A stretch of 64,000 nucleotides of DNA from GWB2-37-7 sp942492835 (GTDB lineage: Bacteria > Bacillota > Clostridia > Lutisporales > Lutisporaceae). Position 1 is the stretch's first letter, and every line of letters begins with the position of its first letter. A program made the position numbers and the translations under genes. The stretch lies in assembly GCA_942492835.1 (NCBI GenBank), contig OW818645.1:2294001-2358000 (forward strand), read 5' to 3'. Below, in pieces: positions 15,294 to 24,069 of the stretch. The notes beneath the pieces were generated by a model, which saw only the letters and a list, made by a program, of their open reading frames with translations, was not told where the DNA came from and did no database searches.

Positions 15294-17069
15294 TCAACTT
15301 ACTTCACTTTCTGTTTTTTCTGATAGAAGGATTTCCGTCTCATATAGGAGTCTGTATATGTCATTTCTGGCAAATAGAGCATTGTGACTTCCTCTGTCAA
15401 TCAACCTTCCCTCATCAATTACAAGTATTTCATCTGCATCAAATATTGTAGAAAGCCTATGAGCTATTATTAGTACTGTTCTGTCACTAGACATTTTACC
15501 TATGACTTCCTTTATATAATGTTGGGATTCATTGTCTAAAGATGAAGTAGCCTCATCAAAAAGTATTATCCTTGATTTTTTTAGTAATGCCCTTGCGATT
15601 GCAAGTCTCTGCTTTTGACCACCAGAAAGGTTTACACCGTTTTCGCCTATTACTGAATCATACTGTCTTGGTAGTTTTATTATGTACTCATGTATATATG
15701 CGGACTTGCAAGCCTCAATTATCTCATTATCCGAGGCGCTATTGTTTGCTAAGAGAAGATTATCTTTAATGGACATATTAAAAAGAAATGGTTCCTGGCG
15801 CACTATGGCTATACTCCTTTTTAGAGTCTCCTCATCCAACTTATTCAAATCTATTCCATCAATACTGATAGTACCTTTATAGGGCTTGTACAATCTCATG
15901 AGTAGATTGAATATTGTACTCTTGCCTGCACCACTTCTTCCTACTATGGCAATTCTGCTATTATGTTTTATGTCTAAAGATAATCCCTTAAATATCGGCT
16001 TATCAGAATTGTATTCAAAATATACATCGTTGAAAGAAATATCGCCCCTTGGATTTTCCAGATGCTTACTTCCAAATTCTTCATCTTTGTAGAGCACATT
16101 ATCAACAATCTCAAATACTCTTTCAAGTGATACCAGTAGTTGCTGTAATGTTGAATTAAGCTCGGAAATACTTTTGAGACATTCTATAAATTGATTGCCA
16201 TACATCATAAAAGTAACGAAGTCTCCTATACGGAGCATATTCCTATATACCATCAAGCCACTTACACCTATGATAGACGTACCGATGACCACCGTTATGA
16301 ACTTTACAGCAGTTTTTGAAAAAGTAGATACTATATTAATATTAATTGACTTATCTCTTAAAATTTCTGCAAGATCTTCAAACCTTGTATATATATCTTC
16401 TCCAATCCCAAGAGTCTTTACCTCTCTTACTGCAAGGAGAGATTGTTGTATGTTACTAAAGTACTTGTCATTAATCTTTTTTATCTCTTTGCTTTTCTTT
16501 CGCAAGGTTTTACCAAAGAAGAAAAATATAAAATATGAAAAAGGAAAGATCAACAGGGTTATAGTAGCCAGAAGGCTACTTATGCGGAACACTAATACCC
16601 CAATTACGAGTGCCTTTATGATGTTTACAATAACATTTAAAAGCTGATTTGTGATTATATTAGATATTGCCCCGGTATCTCCAGTGAGTCTGGTCATGAA
16701 TTCTCCCGCTCTCATTTCATCAAATGCCTTTAGAGGGAGCTTGAGTATTTTTTTATATACCTGACAGTTTATATCAAAAGCTATATGGCTGTTCAGCCAA
16801 GAGTAAACATAGGACTTCACAAACTCTACAAACATTTCGAAAAGCTTCAGTACGCAAAGCAGTAATATACACTGAAGCAGAATGCTATAGCTTTTATCTA
16901 TAAAACTTCCAGTTATCTTACCCACTATAATTGGCTGCATAAGTTCAAGGCATATGATACCTAACACACATGTTATCAAGATAACAAATGCTAACTTATA
17001 GGGTTTTACATAAAGAATAGCTCTTTTTATCAAAGTTTTATCTTTACCTGTGAATAAAAGATTTTTCAT
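15294..17069 (-). CDS. ABC exporter (permease-ATPase fusion) of the peptide locus
   Basis: 591-residue type I ABC exporter half-transporter that should work as a homodimer. Residues ~15-300 contain six membrane helices, and the C-terminal ATPase has GRSGAGKSTIFNLL (Walker A), VRQEPFLF (Q-loop), LSGGQKQRLAIARALL (signature), IILFDEATSSLD (Walker B) and IAHRLST (H-loop). There is no N-terminal C39 peptidase domain. ATG 17069 is chosen over the in-frame TTG at 17081 because GAGGT lies 5 bases upstream of it. As the first gene of a tight five-gene minus-strand unit (exporter, protease, maturase, accessory, precursor), it is inferred to export the cysteine-repeat peptide. Confidence 0.92.
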   Translation of the reverse strand: MKNLLFTGKDKTLIKRAILYVKPYKLAFVILITCVLGIICLELMQPIIVGKITGSFIDKSYSILLQCILLLCVLKLFEMFVEFVKSYVYSWLNSHIAFDINCQVYKKILKLPLKAFDEMRAGEFMTRLTGDTGAISNIITNQLLNVIVNIIKALVIGVLVFRISSLLATITLLIFPFSYFIFFFFGKTLRKKSKEIKKINDKYFSNIQQSLLAVREVKTLGIGEDIYTRFEDLAEILRDKSININIVSTFSKTAVKFITVVIGTSIIGVSGLMVYRNMLRIGDFVTFMMYGNQFIECLKSISELNSTLQQLLVSLERVFEIVDNVLYKDEEFGSKHLENPRGDISFNDVYFEYNSDKPIFKGLSLDIKHNSRIAIVGRSGAGKSTIFNLLMRLYKPYKGTISIDGIDLNKLDEETLKRSIAIVRQEPFLFNMSIKDNLLLANNSASDNEIIEACKSAYIHEYIIKLPRQYDSVIGENGVNLSGGQKQRLAIARALLKKSRIILFDEATSSLDNESQHYIKEVIGKMSSDRTVLIIAHRLSTIFDADEILVIDEGRLIDRGSHNALFARNDIYRLLYETEILLSEKTESEVS

Positions 17070-17476
17070 AGAATACCTCAAAATTGTTATATATAATAAA
17101 TAAATTCTCTTTTAAAATTCATTATCTTTAATGGTTGGCGAACTGTTTCAGAAAGGTCTTTCGACAAAAGTACAAAATGTGTTATGTTTACAATTTAACT
17201 ATATATAATACATATTAAGACAATTGCTATTAAAAATGTATTATATAGGATATATTTATAATAATAGATTTATATAACCAATTATACATATTATAGCTTG
17301 TAATGTCAAATTAAGGATGAAGTACAATGTTGTCAACTCGTTATTGTAAAATAAGATTAGACTTCTCCTCATTATATAATCGGCAGTCATTTTTTATATA
17401 CATAGACAAGCAGACATAATTAGCTCATAATGTTCATATAAATTAATAGATACTACTTTATAATGGAGGTGCTTAT
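17070..17476. other. Divergent intergenic region with a Spo0A-box-like site
   Basis: About 400 bases of AT-rich DNA between the peptide operon (minus) and the next plus-strand gene; no gene is visible. On the minus strand TTTTGTCGAA (17160-17169) matches the Spo0A box core TGTCGAA, 91 bases upstream of the exporter start. Promoters for both directions must lie here, but I see no sigma-A match worth calling. Confidence 0.35.
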
Positions 17477-18223
17477 ATGTCATCTACCATAAGGATTTGG
17501 GTAGAAATCGGGTTTAATATAGCATACTTGCTGACTATATGGGTAGTAGTTGCAGGTATGTTTAAGAAGGTAGCAGGAGTTAGACCAAAGGATTTGCCAG
17601 TGGCTCAGAACATGATGCTTGCATTTGTACTTTTGGCACTTGGGGATACAGGTCATGTTGGCTTTAGAATTCTGGCATATAACATGGGAAGCTTGGATGC
17701 GAAGCTAAATGTATTCGGGGTGCAATTACCCTTGGTAGGGGCGGGGGCGCTGGCTACTGCTATAACTGTAACTTTTTTTTATGTAGTAATATTGGATTTA
17801 TGGCGTAAAAGATTTGATGGAAAATATGGTATTTTTGAATATATACTTATGATTGTAGCTGTTATTAGGCTTATATTATTTATCAATCCGGGAAACCAAT
17901 GGAATAATGTGGTGCCACCCTTTGGATGGTCTGTTGTCAGAAACATTCCTTTGATGATGCAAGGACTTGGAGTAGCTTTTCTTATATTGAGAGATGCTCA
18001 TAGATATAAGGATAAGACCTTTAAGCTTATTGGCATCATGATATTAGCTTCTTATGCCTGTTATATGCCAGTTATTTTTCTTGTACAGAAGGCGCCTTGG
18101 ATAGGAATGCTTATGATACCGAAAACTCTTGCCTATGTAGCTATAGCAGTTATTGCCTATAAAGAGTTTTTTGCTGGGGAAAAGCTACAGCAAGTGAAAG
18201 CTCAAGTAGATAAAAATATGTGA
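17477..18223 (+). CDS. Uncharacterised multi-pass membrane protein (about 7 helices)
   Basis: 248-residue integral membrane protein that I do not recognise. Hydrophobic segments occur at about residues 9-30, 47-65, 85-110, 122-137, 155-172, 185-202 and 210-228, suggesting seven helices. Short charged loops (DLWRKRFDGKYG, LRDAHRYKDKTFKL) are probably cytoplasmic, and the C-terminal tail is hydrophilic (GEKLQQVKAQVDKNM). GGAGGTG lies 7 bases before the ATG, and a terminator follows the stop, so it is transcribed alone. It lies divergent to the peptide operon, but nothing in the sequence ties it functionally to that locus. Confidence 0.8.
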   Translation: MSSTIRIWVEIGFNIAYLLTIWVVVAGMFKKVAGVRPKDLPVAQNMMLAFVLLALGDTGHVGFRILAYNMGSLDAKLNVFGVQLPLVGAGALATAITVTFFYVVILDLWRKRFDGKYGIFEYILMIVAVIRLILFINPGNQWNNVVPPFGWSVVRNIPLMMQGLGVAFLILRDAHRYKDKTFKLIGIMILASYACYMPVIFLVQKAPWIGMLMIPKTLAYVAIAVIAYKEFFAGEKLQQVKAQVDKNM

Positions 18224-18230
18224 TAAAGCA

Positions 18231-18258
18231 AAGCCTCGGAATTATCTGAGGCTTTTTC
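18231..18258 (+). terminator. Rho-independent terminator
   Basis: AAGCCTCGGA pairs with TCTGAGGCTT (one G-U pair, 4-base loop), followed by a T run. It lies 7 bases after the stop of the membrane protein gene. Confidence 0.85.
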
Positions 18259-18312
18259 TTAACATATATTGTAAAGGTTTGTAATATCAATGGTTTTGAT
18301 ATAAAATCTATT

Positions 18313-18341
18313 GTAGGGGCTGGTCTTTGTGTCAGCCCGAG
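18313..18341. repeat. Possible dispersed GTAGGGGC...GCCCGAG intergenic repeat
   Basis: GTAGGGGCTG and CAGCCCGAG flank a short spacer and form a 6-bp stem. The outer GTAGGGG...CCCGA pattern resembles small palindromic repeats common between genes of Clostridia. Only one copy is seen in the window, so the repeat status is a guess. Confidence 0.3.
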
Positions 18342-18364
18342 ATGATGAGTTTGGAGGCTAATAA

Positions 18365-19633
18365 ATGAAGATACTTCATACATCAGATTGGCATTTGGGT
18401 AAAACTTTAGAAAACATAAGCAGAATAGAAGAACAGCGACAATTTATAGATGAAATATGTGATATTGCAGAAAAAGAACAAATAGACCTTGTCCTTATAG
18501 CAGGTGACATTTTTGATACATATAATCCTTCCTCTGCGGCAGAGGAGTTGTTTTATCAATCCATAGACAGATTAAATAACAAGGGCAGACGTGCTGTGGT
18601 TATAATTGCAGGAAATCATGACAGCCCTGACAGGCTATGTGCAGCAAGCACTCTTACATATAAAAATGGAGTTATACTACTGGGATATCCAGCAAGTGAC
18701 GCAGGACAATACAAGATTGATGGAAACGATATAAGCATTGTAAGTTCAGGAGCAGGCTGGCTGGAGCTTAAACTATCCAGCTATAACTACAATGCAGTGA
18801 TAATCTCTATGCCCTACCCTTCAGAATCTAGATTGGACGAAGTAATCTTAAGAGAAGTGGACGATGAAGGTATGCAGCAGGCTTACACAGATAGAATAGC
18901 TGCCATAATGAGCAATTTAAGCGAAAGCTTTAGGCAGGATACGGTAAACCTTGTAATCAGTCACATGTTTATGAGAGATGGTAAGGTAAGCGACTCCGAA
19001 AGGCAACTGGGTGGAGCTCTCATGGTAGAGCCTGATGCCATACCGGAGAATGCACATTATGTAGCCTTGGGACATCTTCATAGACCTCAGCAAGTGAAGG
19101 GCTGCAAGGTACCTGCTTATTATTCTGGCTCACCTCTAGCTTATAGCTTTTCTGAGGTGGACTATTGCAAGTCTATATATATTGTAGATGCGGAGCCGGG
19201 CAGAGCTGCAATTGTTAAGGAGCTTAATCTAAGTGCGGGTAAGCCGCTTAAAAAATGGGAGGCACATAATGGTATAGCAGAGGTGCTTAAGTGGTGTGAA
19301 GAAGGTAGAGACATCAACGCTTGGATAGATTTAGAGATACATACAGATACAATAATAGGCAGTGAGGAACAAAAGCAGATAAGAGACCTGCATCCGGGTA
19401 TTATAAATATAAGACCAAAGCTAAAGAATCAGCTAATACAAGACTTTGACTATAAGGACAGAGAAACAAAGAGAGTAGATGAGCTTTTCAGAGAATATTA
19501 TACAAGCAAGATGGGTATGGAAGCCTCAGAAGAGCTTATGAATTTGTTTTTAAATATTGTAAATCAAGAAACAGATAACCTTACTTATGAAAATGAAGTC
19601 GGTGGTGAAGAAAATGAGACCAAGATATCTTGA
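18365..19633 (+). CDS. sbcD: Nuclease subunit SbcD (Mre11-like)
   Basis: 422-residue Mre11-family metallophosphoesterase, the nuclease of the SbcCD complex that opens hairpins and protein-capped DNA ends. Metal-ligand motifs are all present: HTSDWHLGKT, AGDIFDTYN, IAGNHDSPDRL, VISHMF and ALGHLHRPQ. A C-terminal capping domain follows, of normal length. An SD-like GGAGG lies before the ATG. The gene overlaps sbcC by 20 bases, as in many Firmicutes, giving coupled translation of the two partners. Confidence 0.96.
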   Translation: MKILHTSDWHLGKTLENISRIEEQRQFIDEICDIAEKEQIDLVLIAGDIFDTYNPSSAAEELFYQSIDRLNNKGRRAVVIIAGNHDSPDRLCAASTLTYKNGVILLGYPASDAGQYKIDGNDISIVSSGAGWLELKLSSYNYNAVIISMPYPSESRLDEVILREVDDEGMQQAYTDRIAAIMSNLSESFRQDTVNLVISHMFMRDGKVSDSERQLGGALMVEPDAIPENAHYVALGHLHRPQQVKGCKVPAYYSGSPLAYSFSEVDYCKSIYIVDAEPGRAAIVKELNLSAGKPLKKWEAHNGIAEVLKWCEEGRDINAWIDLEIHTDTIIGSEEQKQIRDLHPGIINIRPKLKNQLIQDFDYKDRETKRVDELFREYYTSKMGMEASEELMNLFLNIVNQETDNLTYENEVGGEENETKIS

Positions 19634-22600
19634 AGTAGAGGGCCTACAGAGCTTTAAGGCACTCCAAAAAATTGATTTTGATAAGCTCAGTGAAACAGGT
19701 TTGTTTGGTATTTTTGGCTCTACAGGAAGTGGAAAGTCCACGATACTAGATGCTATAACCTTGGCATTATATGGCAGTGTACAGAGGGCTACCAAGGGCA
19801 CTCAGGGAATTATAAACACAGATATGGGAGGAACTAAGGTAGTATTTATCTTTGATCTCATCAAGGAAGGCAGTAGAAAGACATACAGGGTAGAGAGATT
19901 ATATAAAAGAAAGAAGGATTCCGAAAGCTCTGTAGAAGCAAAGGTAGTAAGACTTATTGAAATTACTGAAGCCGGAGATACTATATTAGCCGATAAGCAC
20001 AGTGAGGTAAACAATTATATAGTACAACTGATAGGGCTCAAGTTTGAGGATTTCACCAGATCTGTAGTACTGCCTCAGAACAAATTTCAGGAGTTTTTGC
20101 TATCTCCAAGAGGAGAAAAGACAAAGATGCTTGAACGAATTTTCTATCTTGAGGAATATGGTAAACAACTTGGTGACAAAGTAAATAAACAAATGGCAGC
20201 GGTAAAGAGCAAGCTATCTAACCTAGAGGGAGCTTTTTCTACATTAGGAAATGCATCTCCCGAAGCCTTGATAGAAAGTGAGAGGAAGCTTCAAGAGACT
20301 CAAACCCAAAAGGATAAGTGTCTCGAAGACCAAAAACAGGCTGAGCTTCGTTATACAGCAGGTATGGAGCTCTATAAGCTTTCTAATGAATATGTGACAA
20401 TACAGCAACAGCTAGAGGAGCATAAGAACAAGCAAGCTAATATAGAAAGTATCAAGGAGATTTGTAAGAGGGCTGAAGCGGCAAGCGGCATAAAGGCTCT
20501 AATTGATATATATAAGGAAGCAAAAATAGGCTATGAGGAAGCTTTGACAGGCTTGAACTCTACGGAAAAGCGATTGTTAGCTTTGGAAACGGATAAGATT
20601 ACAGCACAGCAGAACTATGATACTGCTCAGAGTTCAAAGGAGCATAAGCTTCCAGAGCTTATCAAGTATAAGACTATACTTTTGCAATGTCAAATCCTCT
20701 ATGAGGAAGCGAAAGAACTAGGAACATTGTTGGACACAGCCAGAAAAGGATATGCAGAAATAAATGAGAAGATGAAGTTATCCCAGAATATTGCCCAGGA
20801 AAAGTCCATTCAGCGAGAGAATTTAAGCCATCAGGTTCAAGAGCTGGAGAAGAAGCTGGAGGAGCTGGTAGTAGACAACGAGCATAGAAAGCTTGTTAGT
20901 CAAGGAGCTGATTTAGAAAAGGAACTGTTTAGCTTAAATCAATATCTAAAGAAGCATAGGGACAAGATTAAAGACATAAAAGACAATATAGGGGAATATC
21001 AAGCCAAGCAAGATTTTGAGCTACAGGCTGCAAAGCAATGCAATGACACTATAGCTGAGCTAAGCAAGCAAGATAAACAGCTGGAAACATCAAAGCCAAT
21101 AGATAGACAGCAGATACTTGAGAAGCAGAATAAAATTATCATAGTAGAAAACCTGCTTTCAAATATAACAAATACTTTGAAGTTTATAAATGAATTAGAA
21201 AGCAAGCTGTTAAACCATAGTAAACAGTATAAACAGATACAAGAAGTAGTACATAGGCTGGAGAGTGAGTTAAGCTTATCCAACCAGTATAAGCAGGATA
21301 AACTAGAGAAATTAAAACAAATACAGCAAAAGCAAAGCCAGGAGACTGCGGCTATACTGGCACAAGTGCTAATTCACGGTGAAGAGTGCCCCGTATGCGG
21401 TTCAAAAGATCATCCACATCCTGCATTGCATCAGACGGAGCATGACACATTAAAGGCAGAACAGACAATTACTGAGCTTCAAGCCCAAATTGAAGCTACT
21501 GAGAAAACTATTAGAGAGCATGAGCATGAACTAATAAAGCAAATACAACAGCAAAAAGGCATAGAAGAAAGTAAACAGCAAATAGAGCTTGATATAAATA
21601 AATACCAGCAGGAATATCAAAACCAGAGAAAAACACTGCCTGAAAAAGCAAGAGAACTAGAACGTGAGGATATCTATAAATTTGTAGAAGATGAAAAGCT
21701 AAGTTGTGAAGCTGCATTGCATAGCTGGCAGGAATGGGAGCAGAGAAGTCAACAGCTAAAGGATTCGATTAAGCAGCAAGAGAATAGCATGTCTGAGATT
21801 AAGGTAAGAGAAAGTAGATATGCAGCTTTGCTTGACAGTGCGAGAGGGGCTCTTTGCCAGGAGCAAAAGCAGGAAGAAGAGGTAAGTAACTCCATAGAAG
21901 TTTGCACAGAAAAGCATCAAGCAGCAACAAAACAACTTGGTGTTGAGAGCTTTGCAAAGGAAGCAAATGTAATATCCCATAAAGACGAAGAGAGACAGCA
22001 ATATGAAAAAACCATCAAGCAACATCGAAGCTGCTTAGATGCATGTATGCTAGAGCAACAGGAGTTGTTGGAAAAAATCAATAAAATCAATGATTCACTG
22101 GCTGAGAAAAGGTCAGAAGGAATAAAGCTAAAGGAGCAAAAGGAAGAAAAGGATAGGAAAATCTACGAAATCCTTGAAGGTAAGAGCTTAGATGAAGAGT
22201 TAAGCAAGGTTGATATAGAGACAGAAGTCTTAGAAGCTTCATATATGGCAACGTTGGAACGCTTAACCATGCTAAATGAGAGTATAGCTGAGCTACAAAA
22301 GCAAAAATCGGCATTCCAAAACAGTAATGCATATTTTAAAGAGAAACTAGAGGTTTCAGAGAAGCAGTTAAAGGATGCCCTTGAAGCTAAAGGCTTTAAT
22401 GATATGGATGCAGTTAGCGCTTCCTTGCTAACAGAGCAAAGCATTATAACATATCAGGATGAAATAAAGAAATATGAAAGAGTAAAGAGCAGTCTAGAGG
22501 ATCGTATCCAAGTTGTTTTCAAACAGCTTGAGGGCAAGCAAATAAATTTACAGCAATGGCAAGAGCTATGTGAGATATATGAGACTGCCAAAGCAAGGCT

Positions 22601-23222
22601 TGAGGAATATATTGCGCAGCTTGAAGGTGCCAAGAATAGCTATCTTTTAATAAAAGGAAACTTTGAAAGATGGGTTAAGCTTCAAGATGAGCTGCAAGCT
22701 GTAAGTAAGAAAAAGGATATGCTGGAACAGATACAAAAGCTATTAAAGGGTAGTGCTTTTATCGAGTTTATCTCAGAAGAGAGAATGAGATATATTGCTA
22801 GAGAAGCAACAGAAACTCTTGGACAGCTTACAAAATTCAGATACTCAATAGAGTTGGATTCAGAAAATGGCTTCGTAATCAGAGATAATGCCAATGGAGG
22901 TGTACTGAGAAGTGTGGCATCCTTATCAGGGGGAGAGACCTTCCTAACTTCACTATCCTTAGCATTAGCACTATCAGCACAGCTACAGCTTAAGGGGCAA
23001 AGTCCCTTAGAGTTTTTCTTCCTAGATGAAGGCTTTGGAACTCTAGACAATACTCTTTTGGATACTGTAGTTGACTCCTTGGAGAGGTTAAGCAGTAACA
23101 ATCGAATAATTGGATTAATAAGCCATGTGCCTGAGTTAAAAAGTCGTATAGCAAGACGTTTATTGGTAGAAGCTCCTGATAGGCTGGGAAATGGCAGCAG
23201 AATAAGTATTGAAAAAGCATAA
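19614..23222 (+). CDS. sbcC: SbcC ATPase subunit (Rad50-like)
   Basis: About 1202-residue SMC/Rad50-type ATPase, partner of SbcD. The N-terminal half-ATPase has GSTGSGKSTILDAITLALYG (Walker A) and a Q-loop in LPQNKFQEFL. Two long Gln/Glu/Lys-rich coiled-coil arms follow and meet at a zinc hook, CPVCGSKDHPHP, near residue 595. The C-terminal half-ATPase has the signature LSGGETFLTSLSLALAL and Walker B FFLDEGFGTLD. The ATG at 19614 is preferred over the upstream in-frame codons because GGTGGTGAAG precedes it and it gives the usual N-terminus (RPRYLEVEGLQSF). No downstream partner is cotranscribed closely; a 249-base gap follows. Confidence 0.95.
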   Translation: MRPRYLEVEGLQSFKALQKIDFDKLSETGLFGIFGSTGSGKSTILDAITLALYGSVQRATKGTQGIINTDMGGTKVVFIFDLIKEGSRKTYRVERLYKRKKDSESSVEAKVVRLIEITEAGDTILADKHSEVNNYIVQLIGLKFEDFTRSVVLPQNKFQEFLLSPRGEKTKMLERIFYLEEYGKQLGDKVNKQMAAVKSKLSNLEGAFSTLGNASPEALIESERKLQETQTQKDKCLEDQKQAELRYTAGMELYKLSNEYVTIQQQLEEHKNKQANIESIKEICKRAEAASGIKALIDIYKEAKIGYEEALTGLNSTEKRLLALETDKITAQQNYDTAQSSKEHKLPELIKYKTILLQCQILYEEAKELGTLLDTARKGYAEINEKMKLSQNIAQEKSIQRENLSHQVQELEKKLEELVVDNEHRKLVSQGADLEKELFSLNQYLKKHRDKIKDIKDNIGEYQAKQDFELQAAKQCNDTIAELSKQDKQLETSKPIDRQQILEKQNKIIIVENLLSNITNTLKFINELESKLLNHSKQYKQIQEVVHRLESELSLSNQYKQDKLEKLKQIQQKQSQETAAILAQVLIHGEECPVCGSKDHPHPALHQTEHDTLKAEQTITELQAQIEATEKTIREHEHELIKQIQQQKGIEESKQQIELDINKYQQEYQNQRKTLPEKARELEREDIYKFVEDEKLSCEAALHSWQEWEQRSQQLKDSIKQQENSMSEIKVRESRYAALLDSARGALCQEQKQEEEVSNSIEVCTEKHQAATKQLGVESFAKEANVISHKDEERQQYEKTIKQHRSCLDACMLEQQELLEKINKINDSLAEKRSEGIKLKEQKEEKDRKIYEILEGKSLDEELSKVDIETEVLEASYMATLERLTMLNESIAELQKQKSAFQNSNAYFKEKLEVSEKQLKDALEAKGFNDMDAVSASLLTEQSIITYQDEIKKYERVKSSLEDRIQVVFKQLEGKQINLQQWQELCEIYETAKARLEEYIAQLEGAKNSYLLIKGNFERWVKLQDELQAVSKKKDMLEQIQKLLKGSAFIEFISEERMRYIAREATETLGQLTKFRYSIELDSENGFVIRDNANGGVLRSVASLSGGETFLTSLSLALALSAQLQLKGQSPLEFFFLDEGFGTLDNTLLDTVVDSLERLSSNNRIIGLISHVPELKSRIARRLLVEAPDRLGNGSRISIEKA

Positions 23223-23471
23223 TAGTGTGAGCGATGTATTAATATGACATTTCCCAGGAAATTATTTAGGAATATACTGATGAGTGTCGAAATAGGGGAT
23301 GTTGGATTTGGATAGATATTTTCATACACTGACATGTATGAACAATTGAAATAAATCTGTGGTTTGTACAAAGAGGAATATCACAATACACATAGAATTA
23401 ACTTATAGGGAGTCATCTTATAAATAAATTATAGTGTATACTATATGTTGCAAAATACAGGAGGTAAACAA

Positions 23472-24041
23472 ATGAGTAAAATATTATGTTACATTTACGA
23501 TGACATGGCAGATTTTGAGTTGGTGTTGGCATGTCAGCTGCTAAAATATCTTAATAAATTTGAGCTTGTACCAATAGCTTATGAAATGGAAACTGTAAAA
23601 AGTAATCCAGGACTAATATACCAGCCTGCGGCTACTGTAAAACAAGCTCTAGAGTTTGAAGATGTTGAGGGTCTTATAATCCCTGGTGGCTGGAATGATG
23701 AGCAAAGAGAAGAGCTTACAAAGCTTATCCAAAAAGTTCACCAAGAAGGTAAACTTATAGCAGCTATATGTGCAGGACCTCAGTACCTAGCTAGAGCAGG
23801 TGTATTAGATGAACACAAATTTACTACCACCTTGACAAAGGAACACCTTGAAGAACAAGGAAAGGAAGATTTCTTCCCACGTCATAACTATCAAGAGCAA
23901 AATGTTGTGAAAGATGGGAATCTCATAACAGCAGTGGGAGCTGCTTTCGTTGATTTTGCAGTAGAAATAGCTGATTTTTTTAATCTGTTTGAAAACAAAG
24001 AGGAAAAAGAAGAAACCTCAAGAAGTTTTAAAGGATTATAA
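23472..24041 (+). CDS. DJ-1/PfpI family protein
   Basis: 189-residue single-domain member of the DJ-1/PfpI class I glutamine amidotransferase-like superfamily. The nucleophile elbow AAICAGPQYLA holds the expected cysteine, and the Glu that tunes it lies in the DDMADFE segment near the N-terminus; the GLIIPGGW turn is also typical. Members include deglycases, chaperones and proteases, so the reaction is undetermined. Start ATG 23472 follows AGGAGGT. The 249-base gap upstream contains TGTCGAA (23285-23291), a possible Spo0A box, and no gene. The next gene starts 28 bases downstream, so the pair may be cotranscribed. Confidence 0.88.
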   Translation: MSKILCYIYDDMADFELVLACQLLKYLNKFELVPIAYEMETVKSNPGLIYQPAATVKQALEFEDVEGLIIPGGWNDEQREELTKLIQKVHQEGKLIAAICAGPQYLARAGVLDEHKFTTTLTKEHLEEQGKEDFFPRHNYQEQNVVKDGNLITAVGAAFVDFAVEIADFFNLFENKEEKEETSRSFKGL

Positions 24042-24069
24042 TAATATAAAATTTACCGGAGGTGCAATA

